Positions 33,277 to 45,718 of a stretch of 64,000 nucleotides of DNA are shown here, piece by piece. Made by a program: the position numbers and the translations under genes. Under the pieces are notes generated by a model. The model searched no databases. It worked only from the letters and a program-made list of their open reading frames with translations, and was not told the DNA's origin. Position 1 is the first letter of the stretch. Every line of letters starts with the position of its first letter. The DNA comes from Lithobates sylvaticus (Eukaryota; Chordata; Amphibia; Anura; Ranidae), in assembly GCA_028564925.1 (NCBI GenBank), contig CM053028.1:436696571-436760570 (forward strand). Direction: 5' to 3'.

Positions 33277-35389
33277 GTAACAGACAAAGGCGTCTGTAAG
33301 GGTCAGAATTGATGGGTTTTTGGCAGCAATTGCAGTGTGCTTTCGATATCAGTTTGAAATGCTACTGAGATTAATAATATATTGCAGGTGCATTTGACCT
33401 GCAGTTTCTACTTGCGACTTATATTCAACCTGCTTCACGCTGCTTTTTCATTTACATTGACTTGTATTGGGAGAAAATAAGTTCTGATGTGAACAGAAGC
33501 CCATTGACACTGGCCCTAAAGCTGCTTCAGAGTGGTCATCTGCCTGGCCTTCAGCATGGCAGAATTGTGTAATTTACAAGAGTGGCTGAACAGCATTACA
33601 AATCCTTCAGCAGTTAAACCGTTCATATATGTGTAATCCAACTTTGTATTTAGCTGTTAGCCTTAGGTGTTTGCTTTGAGTATCTGTACATAGTTCTTTC
33701 TTCTGTCAAAACTCAATTATCTGAAATTCATTTTCTCAAGATATTCTCCATTGTGAGATAGATCTTTAAGTGCTGTGAGTCATAAATAAATACCCTATCA
33801 AATCTGGTGAAGAAATTACCTTGCGGCTCATACTGAGAGGTTTGTCAGTCACCTCTGACCTAATATTATACAATACAATTGTGGCCGACTCCTGTGAAGA
33901 GACTGAAAATTATACAGTGTCTTAGATTCCATGAGGATCATCACAAAGCGAATCTCGAATACTATATTTTCCAGGTAATTGCTGAACATTTATACTTTTC
34001 CTTTCCACTGGACACGCCGCCATCAAGCCTACTAGAAAGGGAAATGTGTTGGCTTATTCAGTGAATTAGATGATTGAAATCTACTTAAGAGGAGGAGATT
34101 AGTGACAAAAGGAGGTCAACATGCAAGTTCACACTGAATGCCAGTAAAAACGGATAGAAATCACAATAATCACAGCTTTTAGCAGGAAATTCCTTAAAGT
34201 GATTGTAAAGGCTGAAATGTTTTTTATTCAAAAACAAAGTGAGACTCAAAGAGCCCCCCACAAGGGAGTATGAAAGAACCAACAGCGGGAAATAGTAGGA
34301 AAATTTAAAAAATCTTTATTGAATATACAAAAAAATCTGCTAATAGTACAGTTGCCAGCGCTTGGCAGGCCAACCTCCAGACCACCACAGTTAAAATTAG
34401 AGACAACTTTGTCACCATCTAAAACCTATGTACTCAGTTGAGCTCCAGTCCAAGCGTACACACATCGGCCACACTCCAAACACACAGCTCTCTCAAAAGG
34501 CACTTGAGGCACTTCCACTCAAACTGTGAATTGCAGCAAGACCCCAGGACATCAGTCCATTAACTTCTCAAGGGGAAATCCCAAGATGCTGTATAATCAC
34601 CGTACTGAGATAGAAGGCTCACCTGCTATTGTGAGAGACAATGTCCCTATTGGTACCATAGAACAATCAAAAAAGAACCGTATTGGAAGATGATATTACC
34701 AATTGAGGTGTGTATAGGATTGAGTAGAGTAGGAAGGGTCTTCGGCACACTTCCGGTGTCACCGGATAGAGGCCACTGCAGTACATCACCCTGCTAAGTA
34801 CCCTTCAGTAATAACTTTGATACTGTCCCATTTAATATTGGATACCAAAATAGGGCAGTCAAAGCGCAATCACTGTGCTGATTAGACTACTGTTCTGTGT
34901 ATGGTCTATGACAGCCCTTGGATGGCTGCGGTAGCGGAGCAGCTAGTGTCCTTTAGGAGGCAGATACGGTTTCCCTTTCCAAGGTCCCCCTGACATCTGA
35001 ATATGCGCAACAATTGATTGAAACATGGACACCTGGATAACAGTTCTCTGTCAGTGTTGAGGCACTGGAGCACACTCAAAGAAGATGTTCCAGCAGCGCT
35101 TTCAGCCACCAGATATAGATCTGCCTCCAACCACTAATTTACCAATGGAGTCTCAAGTGATTTTGCAGTTTCGTTTGGAGATCCTGGGACTGTTAGTAGT
35201 CTTCTGCCACATGCCTCATACATGATGAGACCTGCTCCGCCTCCATACTACTGATAGTGCTGTGTGTAGTCTTTTATGTCCTACATGGACTTTAACAAAA
35301 CTGCGTGTTACACCTCACTCTTTCGGGCTGTGACGCCAGACTAGTCCAGACTCAGTGGTGCAATATTTTTTACCTTAATGCTTTCTAGT
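33277..35389. other. Unclassified; contains a TTAA-element left end at 34194
   Basis: TTAAAGTGATTGTAAAGGC at about 34194-34213 repeats the start at 30614, and its far side may be near 35370-35385 (TTTACCTTAATG), which would make the 1.1 kb between them a later insertion of unknown type. No coding sequence recognised. Confidence 0.4.
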
Positions 35390-35490
35390 AGGAATGCACC
35401 GATACCAATCCCAGTATCAATGCCGATGCATTGTATTTGTATGAGTGAAAATGTTCCTGATACCAAATTCCAGTGAAAACAGATAGAAAT
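35390..35490. mobile_element. Second GGAATGCACCGATA fragment
   Basis: AGTAGGAATGCACCGATACC repeats the start seen at 31322 with divergence. Only about 100 bp is recognisable. Confidence 0.45.
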
Positions 35491-37730
35491 CACAATTACT
35501 TCTGGATAGACATGCTGTTAGCGCCAAATAATTTCATTATACAGAGCCAAGGACATGTCACCCTGTGCAAAACTGTATATTGGTCATCCCACCAACACCA
35601 CTACCTTGGTTGCTTTTGGTGTACAGAGTAGAACTAATGCATCTCAAATTATATCCATTTTTTTTTCCTGAAAGCATGCCACAGTTAATGTGTCCCTGTA
35701 TTGAAAGGTTGTGTTTACTCTATAACTGCATACATCAAAGGGAAATTTCAAAAATGGGGGCTGATCTTGACTTTTCTAACTAGCCAGTCACTTACCCGCT
35801 ACAAGTATGCAACCATCCTGAATATGTTTGACATCCAGGATTAGCATGATGCACATGCAGCCTACACCTTTAAAAAAACAAACAGAAAAAAAAACAACCA
35901 ATAGCAGCCCCTAAATGTCTAGTTTCAGGGGTTCTTTTAAAGCTCAATTAAGTTTTTAATTTTAAAAATATATTTCAAATGTGTCAAAACTAAAAGTCTT
36001 ATAGGTTTTTTTTTTTTCTTAGAAAGCATCTACAGCTTAATGACATAAGGGAATACATGGTAGGCTTTTAACACGTTCCTAAATGACACCAGTGTTTTTA
36101 ATAGGGCAGGAGTATTTTCAGACTTTATAGAAATCAATATAAAAGTGAATGACAGAACGTGGGCATAGTTTATTGTAAGTGGTTGTGGCAAAACGGACAT
36201 CAAAATTTAGGAACATAGCACCCACAATCAGTGGTATAATCCCCCCCTAATGTATAATATCATAATCTGAGCATGTGATTGGATCCTTCGGGCCAGCTGT
36301 GGAGTTGGATCACGCAGGCAAGATAGAAAGCAGTTTGAGAATATTTTCCCTTTATGCCTACAGGTAGGTGTGAGTAAGAAAGGTGGGGGCCTGTCCAGAC
36401 TTTCCCTTCCTAAATACCTAGAAGAACCTTGACTGAAGTAATATTTACCTTCATGTTTGCTGCCCTAATACATTGAGTATGGTAGGACAGGCAATGGCTT
36501 GGCACCTAAAGCTATTAATGTACCACAAGCTGTGGTTCCAGCCACTGGGCCCTATGTCACAACTATGTGTCTTCTAGTGACATAGGGGCCAATCGAAGGA
36601 ACCACAGCATGTGGCAGGGGACCAGGCATGTGACACTTCTGGAAAAGTTGGATGTGAAGATTCTGCTAGAGGTTGCACATGGCTTGTCTACCAGAGAGGT
36701 AATTTGTTAAGAATCTTTCTTTGCATAAGCACTAGCATCCTAGTTACATTAAAGTTAGCCTTTCATTACAGTCACATGTATAAAATGACTCATGAATTTA
36801 TACCCTTAAGACATCTTATAGCGTAGACCTCTGTCTCCATAGATGTCCTAATTTCCTGTTTGTGTCACGGAGCTGCCATATTGAACTGATGTAATGCCAT
36901 GGTTCGTGTCCTCTTTAAAACTGCAATGATCTAATCTGGCTCTGGCTCTGGATCTAACTGACAGAAGGACTTACAGACACAGACATCCCCCGTTTTTTGG
37001 GTTTCTTTTTTTTTTTATGTTGCATTCATTTGTTACTATCTGTTCATATTACTGTAGTTTTTTTTGCTCCTTGCAAAATTAAATGCAAATGAGCTGCTCC
37101 AAAAAAAAAAAAAAGAGAAAAGACTTCTTGGTATTATCGATTTTTGGCAAAACTCTGCTCACTGATATTTGCAAGCTGGCATTGTTGATTTTAAATATTA
37201 GTTGTCCCTGGCTTGAATATTTTTATGAGGCACTGACCTAGAACAAGCATGCAGCAAGTGAAGTCAGAACTTTTGATCTACATACAGTAAAGACACTGGA
37301 TCAGCATGATAAGAAACTAGTAATTTCTGAAAGCCAATAATAGTAACCTACCTATTTCTTGTATCAAATAGGGAACTTGTCAGTCCGCTTGTGTAAGTAA
37401 TAAAGAAAACAAGAAAAAGTAAAAATTAACATTTTAATACAATAAATAAAAACGTTTAAAATATTTTAAAAGCCGCCTGTCCCCACATACATGCAAATGC
37501 AAGTGTGAGTTGTGCATATGTACGTAAATGATGATAGCACAACACATATTAAGCATCAGTGCATAAAATGAGCCATTATTTACAGCTACCCCCCCCACCC
37601 CCAAATAATGAGCTGTAAAAGCTTTTATAGTGCCACCTTTGGACAATTTTAGGTATCTGAGCTTGTCGCCTTGCAACTGTTTTGAACTCGCTGACTAAGT
37701 CCTGCCCACATGATGTAATGCGTATGGGGG
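35491..37730. other. Mostly unique sequence, no gene seen
   Basis: Includes poly(T) at 36008-36019, poly(T) at 37010 and poly(A) at 37101-37114. No repeat ends or domains recognised. Confidence 0.4.
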
Positions 37731-38340
37731 AGGAGTCACGTATGACGTCACCCGTGGCCACCTCTTCGTTTGGAAACTTTGTTCAATGCCATTATGCCTG
37801 CTCTTGGCTATAGTGCTTTACTTGTAAGTGAGGTTTTATTACTTTTATCGCAATAAACGGTTGACACGGAGAGCACTAGATCTCTTTTTATGTTAACACA
37901 TATATCCCTTGATGTGATTGATCTACATTGTTGCTGGAGTGCTTGGAAGTCGATGCCCCAAGGTGTGGGATACATGCTGTATGACCTATTCAGGTCGAGT
38001 GTCTGAGGTGAGAGGCCAGGATTGTCTGTGGTGGACGGGCTGCATTCACCCTTATCATTGATCGTCTGATATCAGGTACTGTTTACACAGAGGACTTTCT
38101 TTCTTTCATGTTGGGACTGTGCTCTCTTTTGGACATTTTTTTTTTTTTACTTTTTTTACTGTTGCTTTACATGTTGCGCTGCACTGTATTTGTTATATAG
38201 TATCTTTTGAGACTTTTTTGGATTATCCTTGTAGTGTTCAGCTGGCAATCATTATTCTTGTTCTATCTTTACCTGCGCTGAATATTTGTTATTTATAACT
38301 GTTTCAATACGTTTCTAAGAAAAATTCAGGTGGTTCCTAA
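37731..38340. other. Unclassified block with CRE-like site and AATAAA
   Basis: A full TGACGTCA palindrome sits at 37743-37750 and CAATAAACGG at 37850. The stretch resembles a compact transcription unit or the end of an element, but no inverted or direct terminal repeats are visible and no family can be named. Confidence 0.35.
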
Positions 38341-39785
38341 TTGCACTACTTTAAGAATTTGTTGCTATGGCTGCGACAGATAAAAAAAAAAATTACCATC
38401 AGTCGCAGATTAGGAAACTGGTGGTAATTAAGCCCAATTAAGAGACTCCAGTGCTCAGAGTGGGGCATGTATGTACTGGGAAGCTGTCATGAATGTGTCA
38501 GTTTTCCACTCGTGGGTTGTTAGGATGCCAGCGGCCTCCTTTCTCCATGCATGTTCAGCCCCAGGCCGACAGCATCCTAGCAACAAGTCAAATTCACCTG
38601 CCAGCTGTTTGATTCCCTGGCCACCATCTGAATGTAAACAAAGAGGCTGGGAATGCTGACTGACCTCATTACTCAATATGCCAATAGTCATGTATGGTCA
38701 ATGACAGGAATCTCCTAACCAGAAGTTGAATGTGGGCCGGGGATGCATTATTGGTTGTTATGGCATTGTAGGATGCACAGCTGGCAGCATCGTAGCAGCC
38801 AATGATGCTGTGCACCTGACAGCATCAAAGCAACCATCTCAAGGGCTGAACATGCACTGATTATGGAGTATAGAGTACGGACAATCTGGCCTCAGTACCC
38901 CCCCCCCCCACCTTGCCATCCACACGATGTACAAGTACCTGTTTCTGATAGGTAAATTCATTTGTCACAGGCATCACCACTCCTCCAGGGGTTATGTTTT
39001 GAGGTTTTAAGTGCATTTTTATGTAAAAAAAATTAGCATTTTAGCATGTGTAAGAAAAAAGGCAGTGAAAAGATGCTATAATTTTGGCCTAGTGGGGCTC
39101 ATCATTTACCCCGGAGTCCTCTTGGACCTTTTTGACATATTGGTGAGTAAGCAGCTTAGGTGCAGTGCTTTGGTATCTAGGTGTCCTTAATTTAAAACGG
39201 TACTGACAGTTGTGAGACAGACAGATATGCAGACAGATCACGTCCCATGACACGTGCAGAAGTAGTTATACAGCCTGGTGTGTTTGGCCAAAAACATATT
39301 TTCTTTGCATTCCTCCATGGTTAACAACTGTTTCATTAATTAGAATATAAAATAAAACATTATTGGAGAAAGTGGTACACTTGGTCTGCACCACCCTGTT
39401 CCCATGTCAATCTGCCTCACTTATGGCTGATCCCATTTGTTACTCCTTCTCCAAATGAGCAATAAACACAGTCCAATTTAGGGATTTCATACGTGTCATG
39501 CACACTCCCAGCAACGGATACTATACCAAGCATGGCAGGAAGCCCAGTCATAGGATTGTCCTTGTGTAGAGGTCTTGCTGCTTTTTCCAAGACAAATTTA
39601 ATTAGCCTGTTGCTCTCCAGATGTTGACAGACTGCAGCTTCTGGAAAACGGGCAAGAGCACCATTGCTGAGTGTCAGATCTGAACTCGGCAGTGCAAAGA
39701 ACAGTAATGATGTATACATTGTAATAAACCATAGTTATCTGGCCGCTTAATTGATGGCTGCAATCAGATAAATTCTAAGTGTAAT
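38341..39785. other. Unclassified, no gene seen
   Basis: Some self-similar phrases (GGATGC, CAGCATC-TAGCA in 38520-38830) suggest an old foldback repeat. C-run at 38900-38908. No coding evidence. Confidence 0.35.
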
Positions 39786-40192
39786 GCCACGTACACGCGA
39801 TCAGAATTTCGGCCGGCAAAAGACAGATGAGAGCCTTTTCGTCGGAAAATGCGACCACGGGTATGCTCCATCTGACTTTTGCTGGCTGAATTTCTGACCG
39901 GGAAAAGTTTGAGAGCATGTTCTCAATTTTTCGGTCGGAAAAAGTTCAGATCGGAAATTACGAACGTCTGTAGCAATTCCAACGCGCAAAATTCTATACG
40001 CATGCTCGGAAACAATTTGACGCATGCTTGGAAGCATTGAACTTCATTGTTGTACGTCACCGCGTTCTTGACTGTCAAAAGTTCAGAGGATTTTTGTGTG
40101 ACCGTGTGTATGCAAGCCAAGCTTGAGCGGAATTCCGTCAGAAAAACCATTCAAGGTTTTTCCGACGGAAAATCTGCTCGTGTGTACGGGGC
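39786..40192. mobile_element. Harbinger MITE, second copy
   Basis: GCCACGTACACGCGATCAG at the left and TGCTCGTGTGTACGGGGC at the right, flanked by TAAT and ATTA. Shares TTGTACGTCACCGCG then TTCTTGAC with the copy at 16000 and the same landmark with the autonomous element. Many CGGAAA / TTTCCG motifs in both orientations. Confidence 0.9.
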
Positions 40193-41208
40193 ATTATGGG
40201 TTACTGCACCAACACACTGCCGTGCTGAGTACTCTAAGGACTTGTTCACAACATTTCCATTAGTATTTGTCATGTTGATTTGTTCTTTGGACGCATTGTT
40301 TTAATTAATCTAACTTGATTAATCTAACTTGAATGTCATACTGCAGGTCACCCCCATCAAAATGCAGTATGTAGGACTTTTTCCAACACGCATAACACAA
40401 CATATTGGTAAGAGCATGTTTTACTGAAAATAATGGATTTTCTCTGACTGCCCTAAAGGTTCATTGGAGTTATCACAAAAGCAGACAATTAATTTTCTGG
40501 CTATCATACACGCCAATGCCTAGCTCAAAACATGAATGCCATGCATCTATTAAAGGACAATCTCCCTGTAAGTGAATTTGGCCTTTTTATATGTTTCATG
40601 CATCCCAATGAGTGGCCCTCATTGTATCGACTTTTGACAAATTATCGACTTTCGGCCCCACTCCTGAATTCTTCACACTTCTGGCCTGCGCAGCACCCAA
40701 TAGTTATTACTCAAAGAAATCCTGGCCATGTCCAGCTTCTACTGCACATGCGGTCAACTTGGCCTATTCATTCTTTTGGCTACTGCTCCAAATGGCTCCA
40801 TAAATGCAGATCAGGAATAATTGATCCGAGCAGTAGGATGGGTGAAGAGTGCTCGGAGAGTGGATAACTCATAAACAGGGTTAAAGGTAAGTATTTAAGT
40901 AGGTGGCTGCCATGTGTCGGGGTGGGAGGAACTTTTTAAGGACAACTTCCCTAAAAAGGTAGTTTGTGCTTTAAGGCAAAGCTATAATTTTCCTAGCATC
41001 ATGTGTGAATTATGCGTATGTAGAAAACATATGGGCAGTCTGAATTACCAGACCATGAGAAGGTGATGGTGGAGGGGGGATTATTTAGATTTTTTTTTTG
41101 TTTCACTATGGCTAATATATAGCTGTATTTGGGTAAATTGGGAAAAGGATTAGGTAGTCTGGGAAAAACCACAAACCACATCACCCTCATTTAGATGAAG
41201 ACATATAT
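40193..41208. other. Unclassified; possible TTAA element 40550-40975
   Basis: AGGACAATCTCCCTGTAAG (40553) and GCTTTAAGG with AAGGACAACTTCCCT (40938-40975) resemble ends of a TTAA element in overlapping arrangement; AAAGGTAAGTATTT lies at 40883. Not firm. No gene seen. Confidence 0.35.
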
Positions 41209-41610
41209 GGGTTGATTTACTAAAACTGGAAAGTGCAAAATCCGATGCAGCTCTGTATAGAAACCAATCGGCTTCCAGGTTTTTTTGTCCAAGCTTAAAG
41301 TGGAAGTAAACCCCCCTATCGTTTTCAGCCAAGGAAGCTGCCATCTTTGCCTCTGTTTAATCTTCAACTGCCACAGTGCTGCACATGTGATCCGTTATGA
41401 CACCAGCCATTGGATGGTTTGACTGTTTGGTTGAGAGCACAGCCAGTGTGCAGTTAGCAATCTCGGCATGCCTTTTTTTTTTTAAAAACTGTTAAATCGA
41501 TGGGTTTACTTCCGCTTTAACTGAACAAGTTGAATTAAGTTAGAGGCTGATTGTCTACCATGCAGAGCTACACCCGATTTTGCACTCTCCAGTTTTAGTA
41601 AATTGACCCC
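41209..41610. mobile_element. Hairpin MITE, related to 42821, split by a TTAA element
   Basis: GGGTTGATTTACTAAAACTG at the left and CAGTTTTAGTAAATTGACCCC (split at the last C) at the right, with GAAAGTGCAAAATC and its inverse next in. Insertion of 41299-41516 divides the loop. Confidence 0.85.
41299..41516. mobile_element. TTAA-5 element, 218 bp
   Basis: AGTGGAAGTAAACCCCCC at the left, GGGTTTACTTCCGCT at the right, TTAA at 41295-41298 and 41517-41520. The related hairpin at 42821 keeps the empty site (complement AAGCTTAATTGAAC), proving insertion with TTAA duplication. Confidence 0.95.
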
Positions 41611-42541
41611 ATATTGTATATTAAGTGAGAGGTAATCTGTACCTGGCAGATGTCGGAGAGACCTTTTGTTCAATAGAAAGCACTCCGTATATGTGTATGG
41701 GTTGGTTTATGGCAGAACTGAGTGCCGGTTCACACGTGTACGCTCTGCGATATTGCATGTTTGCTTGGAGCAATAATTGTGGCATCATGGACAAGTTCAA
41801 ATATGTGAGTAGATTTTGGGTACTGTATGATATTGATCATGGAGATTGGTGACTAAATTCATATTTTTGTTTTCATCAGTGAAATGGCTATGAAATATGA
41901 CAAGGATAAGCTCAGTGTATTCCACCCATGTGACTCTCCAGATACCCACACTTGCACATGAAATTCTGTTCAATATGGATAATCCCAAGTTTTCAGCAAA
42001 CATCTCATGTATGTGTGTGCAAAGCTAAAATTAGAACATGATAAATAGGCAATTGTTAAAGTAGGCTGGGTGAGCAAGAGAGGAGAACTGAAGTCATTTG
42101 TTAACATATTGCTGTCAGTATGTGTGACTGACAGCAAAAACGTTTTTTAATATGGAAATAAATCATCAAAGTCTAACCACCATCTGATTATAATTCAAAA
42201 AATCATCGCTCATTTTTTGATAAAAATACAGACATTTGTGCATTGTCTGTACCTAGCAGGAGCTGTATGCATAACTATAACTTGGTAGCCTGCAGCCATT
42301 TCCTGGGACTGTAGATGAGGCAACCCTAATAAAGCGGTGAAGTGTTATATTGACATCATGTTGCATACCAGGATGAGGTGATTGGGCAGAAACATACATA
42401 TCATATTTGAATTGTATACCTTAGCATGATGTAAGAGGAGCCTAAGCTGATGGACATGAAAAGCATTGACCTTATTCCTATGCCACTAAAGGATTAATAT
42501 TTCTTCTTTAGGAATACCCATTGAAACTGGATTTGTTTCAA
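41611..42541. other. Unique sequence, no gene seen
   Basis: AT-rich, no repeat ends recognised. Nothing supportable. Confidence 0.4.
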
Positions 42542-42793
42542 GCTGGGTTCCCACCTCCGCATGCGGCTCGCAGCAGGGGTCCGGTACGGCCCTGATCTCC
42601 GTTTCAGGGATGAATCGGGGTCAAATTTTTGCCTGAATTTGGCCCTGAAACTGAGCCAAAGACACACAGCGTTCCTGTGCAAGCCACTCCGGAGATATGT
42701 GAACCGACTACATAGAGAGCAGGTCAAAATCTCCTGTCATGCGAATTGGATGTGGAAAAACCACATCCAATTCGCATCGGTGTGAACCCGGCC
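42542..42793. mobile_element. MITE of the GGGTTCACAC type
   Basis: GCTGGGTTCCCACCTCCG at the left and CGGTGTGAACCCGGCC at the right. The interior has the palindrome CCACATCCAATTCGCA / TGCGAATTGGATGTGG near 42736-42776. Target duplication unclear. Confidence 0.7.
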
Positions 42794-42820
42794 TTAGCTT
42801 TGCCAGGGAAAAAATGTTTA

Positions 42821-43056
42821 CAGGCATACCCCACTTTTAAGTACACAATGGGGTTTATTTACTAAAGCTGGAAAGTGCAAAATCAGGCTCACTTCTGCAT
42901 AGAAACCAATGAGCTTCTAACCCCAGCTTGTTCAATTAAGCTTTGGTAATAAAACCTGGAAGCTGATTGGTTTCTATGCAGAAGTGAGCCTGATTTTGCA
43001 CTTTCCAGCTTTAGTAAATAAACCATATTGTGTACTTAAAAGTGGGGGTATGCCTG
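42821..43056. mobile_element. Hairpin MITE with TA flanks, 236 bp
   Basis: CAGGCATACCCCACTTTTAA at the left, inverted at the right as TTAAAAGTGGGGGTATGCC with CTG. TA lies on both sides (42819-42820, 43057-43058). Almost the whole length pairs, with GAAAGTGCAAAATCAGG and its inverse inside. The TA target suggests Tc1/mariner mobilisation. Confidence 0.88.
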
Positions 43057-43369
43057 TACTTCATCACTTAAAGCCCAACTCAGCTCAAACTTATTTTCTG
43101 GATTGATTAGGGAAGGGACAGAGCATCTGTCAAATTTTAATGCCATCTATGTCTTTATTGAAGAGATTTTGTTCAAGACAGGAAGTGAAAGAAAATCTAA
43201 CCAATGGGGGAACAGTGTCCTCTATTTTGTTGGAAACAGTAATGAGGGAAAAATCTCCCCAGTGGGGTCACAGACAGAATAACAAAAACCTGTGGGGACA
43301 TACAAATTCCCCCCACCTGTTTTGCTATATGTTCATGCATTCTTATCCCACTCATCACATACACTAGTC

Positions 43370-43506
43370 CAGTGATGGCGAACCTTGGCACCCCAGATGT
43401 TTTGGAACTACATTTCCCATGATGCTCAACTTCACTGCATGAGTGCATGAGCATCATGGGAGATGTAGTTCCAAAACATCTGGGGTGACAAGGTTCGCCA
43501 TCACTG
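43370..43506. mobile_element. hAT MITE, 137 bp, perfect target duplication
   Basis: CAGTGATGGCGAACCTTGGC and its inverse, ending GTTCGCCATCACTG. CACTAGTC flanks both sides (43362-43369 and 43507-43514) without mismatch. Most of the length pairs as one hairpin, with small loop CTCAACTTCACTGCATGAG. Recent or well kept. Confidence 0.97.
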
Positions 43507-43514
43507 CACTAGTC

Positions 43515-44103
43515 TATAGTCCTGATTTTATCACATTTGGGGCATGCCACTGCTACAATGTAGCCTTATCAGTACAAACATTGATATACATAACAGAGAA
43601 AATTGGATACATTTAACTTCACAGGCATAAAATAAACTAGCAGGCAGACATTACAACGATCATAGGCTCTCAGTCTACTAACCATCACAAGGTTATTAAA
43701 CACATAGACCACTGACACCTATTAGACCATCTAACCATCAAGGGGGTGGGGCTCAGGTTTTTACTGTGGTGGGATACAGGGGGGAGGCTCTGGGCAGAGT
43801 GGGTTTGCTCTGAGGCAACCAGAGAGGAAGGGGAGAGGAGTGTCGGGTGAGGTTGATTGGGTGTTACCCGAGTGTTTTTCTGCGAGGAGGGGTTTCTCAC
43901 CCTTGCCAGTGTTTTTCTGTCAATCATATGTCCAATAAATACATTTTGTATTCAAATTGGTAGCTCTTGTATGCGTATATTGCTTTGGTGTTTTTTGTAT
44001 TTATTATTTTGGAAGCATCTCCCCTCACTGTATAGGGTATGGGCACCTCTTCATAACATTCCCAGAATTCATACTTTTTTTTTGTTTGTTTTTACTACAG
44101 ACT
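43515..44103. other. Unique sequence, no gene seen
   Basis: Includes a G-rich purine run at 43740-43860. No coding evidence. Confidence 0.4.
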
Positions 44104-44609
44104 AGAGCTGCACGATTCTGGCTAAAATGAGAATCACAATTTTTTTTACTAGTAATGGCGGTGATCTGCGTTTTTTTTTTTTTTTTTTAGTGGTACTGCG
44201 ACATTGCGGCAGACAGATCGGACACTTTTGACACATTTTTGGGACATTTATACAGTGATCAGTGTTATAAAAATGCACTGATTACTGTGTAAATGTCACT
44301 GGCAGGGAAGGGGTTAACACTAGGGGGTGATCAAGGGGGTTAACTGTGTTCCCTAGTTAGTTTTTCTAACTGTATGGGGATAGGACTGACTGGGAGAGGA
44401 GACATATCGTTGTTCCTACTTACACACACAAATCCCCATGCTGTCACTCGTGCCGACAATCGCGGGCAGCCAGCAGCGATCGCGCCCGCCGGCCACAAGC
44501 ATCAGGTCATCCTGGCGGCTCTTAAAGGGTGCAACGTACCCATATGGGGTTTTCGCCCAGCAGAGATATTCTGTCGACGTGTATATATACGTGAGCCGGT
44601 TGCAAGTGC
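44104..44609. mobile_element. Element fragment GAGCTGCACGATTC plus TTAA-7 half
   Basis: 44104-44145 (AGAGCTGCACGATTCTGG) resembles the end of a widespread vertebrate hAT-type MITE. From about 44145, CTAGTAATGGCGGTGATC to GTGAGCCGGTTGCAAGTGC is the GC-rich half of the TTAA-7 family, ending at TTAA 44610-44613 (compare GCAAGCAG|TTAA at 27207-27218). Confidence 0.6.
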
Positions 44610-44613
44610 TTAA

Positions 44614-45718
44614 TATAAAAAAAGTACCTTTTTCCTAATCAATATCCAGCTGCCACATGACCCAGCTTTCTCCCAGCCTGTCTGCAGGGAAACATAAGCA
44701 GGAGGAGCTTCTAGTCCTCTGCTGCTGGCTACATGTTCAAATAAAAAAAAAAAAAAAACAGCCTTTGGAATACAGAGTAAAAATAAATAAATAATATTAA
44801 TAAACTGTTTTAAATTAGCATACAAATCTATATGCTGCGTAGAATGTTATATAAATCCTGTATAATATATTTGATATGAAATCTTTATTATTTTGTGGAA
44901 ATAACATGAAGTGGGCTGATTTCTGGCAGCCACAGGCTGTGTCACGCCCCTCCAGCCTGTTACTGAGAATAAGGGGGAGGTGAAGCCACCATCAATCTAC
45001 ATGTAATATTCCTCCCCCATTGTGTATAGCTGGTTAGTGAGCATGGAGGAGGAGGGAGGGAGTGGGCTATCATTTACCACTGTGTATACACCCACAGGTG
45101 TGACTCTATAGTCTCAGATGTGATAGGGAAGACAATACTTAGCATAAAAACTCTGAACGCTGAGCATGTGCAGAGTTGCCACCACAGCTGCAAAATCCCT
45201 AGCTGAATTGGAAGGTGGAGATAGAGCAACTGGATCAACCATTTCTTTGTATACAGAATACTGAGTTAGTATGAACAGCATGTAATACACCATTTATTGA
45301 TAGTTTTTTACGATGTGGGTTTAGTGACATTTTAAATCTTTATGTCCTTCATGTTTATTTTCATGTGTAGCAATCTAGTATGAAACAGTCCCTGGACTTT
45401 GCTTTTCTGTTGGATGTTCTTATATTTAATACTGGTCACTGCAGCTCTGTCTGCTTTTGCAGGGTGACTGGTCTTGTACCCGCCCCCTATCATTTTCTTC
45501 ATGTAGCCTGTAGTGAGTGGAGCTGTTGGGTCCCACCCACAGTGGTGATGTCACTGCTACTAATAGGTAGCTAATATCTAGGTTTGCATAGACATTTGGT
45601 GCCCACAAAGTGGATTTATATCCTTTGTAATTGTTGAGGAATATATTTAAATGAATGGTTATGTGCCCAAAATGTAGCTTTCTTCCCCGCTCTAAAACGA
45701 AAAACTGAAGTCGGGCTT
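44614..45718. mobile_element. Probable TTAA element, about 1.1 kb
   Basis: Left border is the TTAA shared with the preceding element. The right end CTGAAGTCGGGC is followed by TTTAATATT (TTAA 45718-45721). Ends are weakly inverted at best. A 17-base poly(A) lies at 44741-44758. No gene. Confidence 0.4.

Noticed and set aside
34906-35130. 75-residue minus-strand frame with mixed composition
   Set aside because: No domain, no supporting neighbour, and it lies in an unclassified insertion between TTAA-element parts.
37101-37114. Poly(A) run as the end of a retrocopy
   Set aside because: No AATAAA close upstream and no flanking duplication found.
37731-38340. Long terminal repeat of a retroelement
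   Set aside because: CRE-like site and AATAAA fit in spacing, but there is no second copy in the window, no clear TG/CA border and no target duplication.
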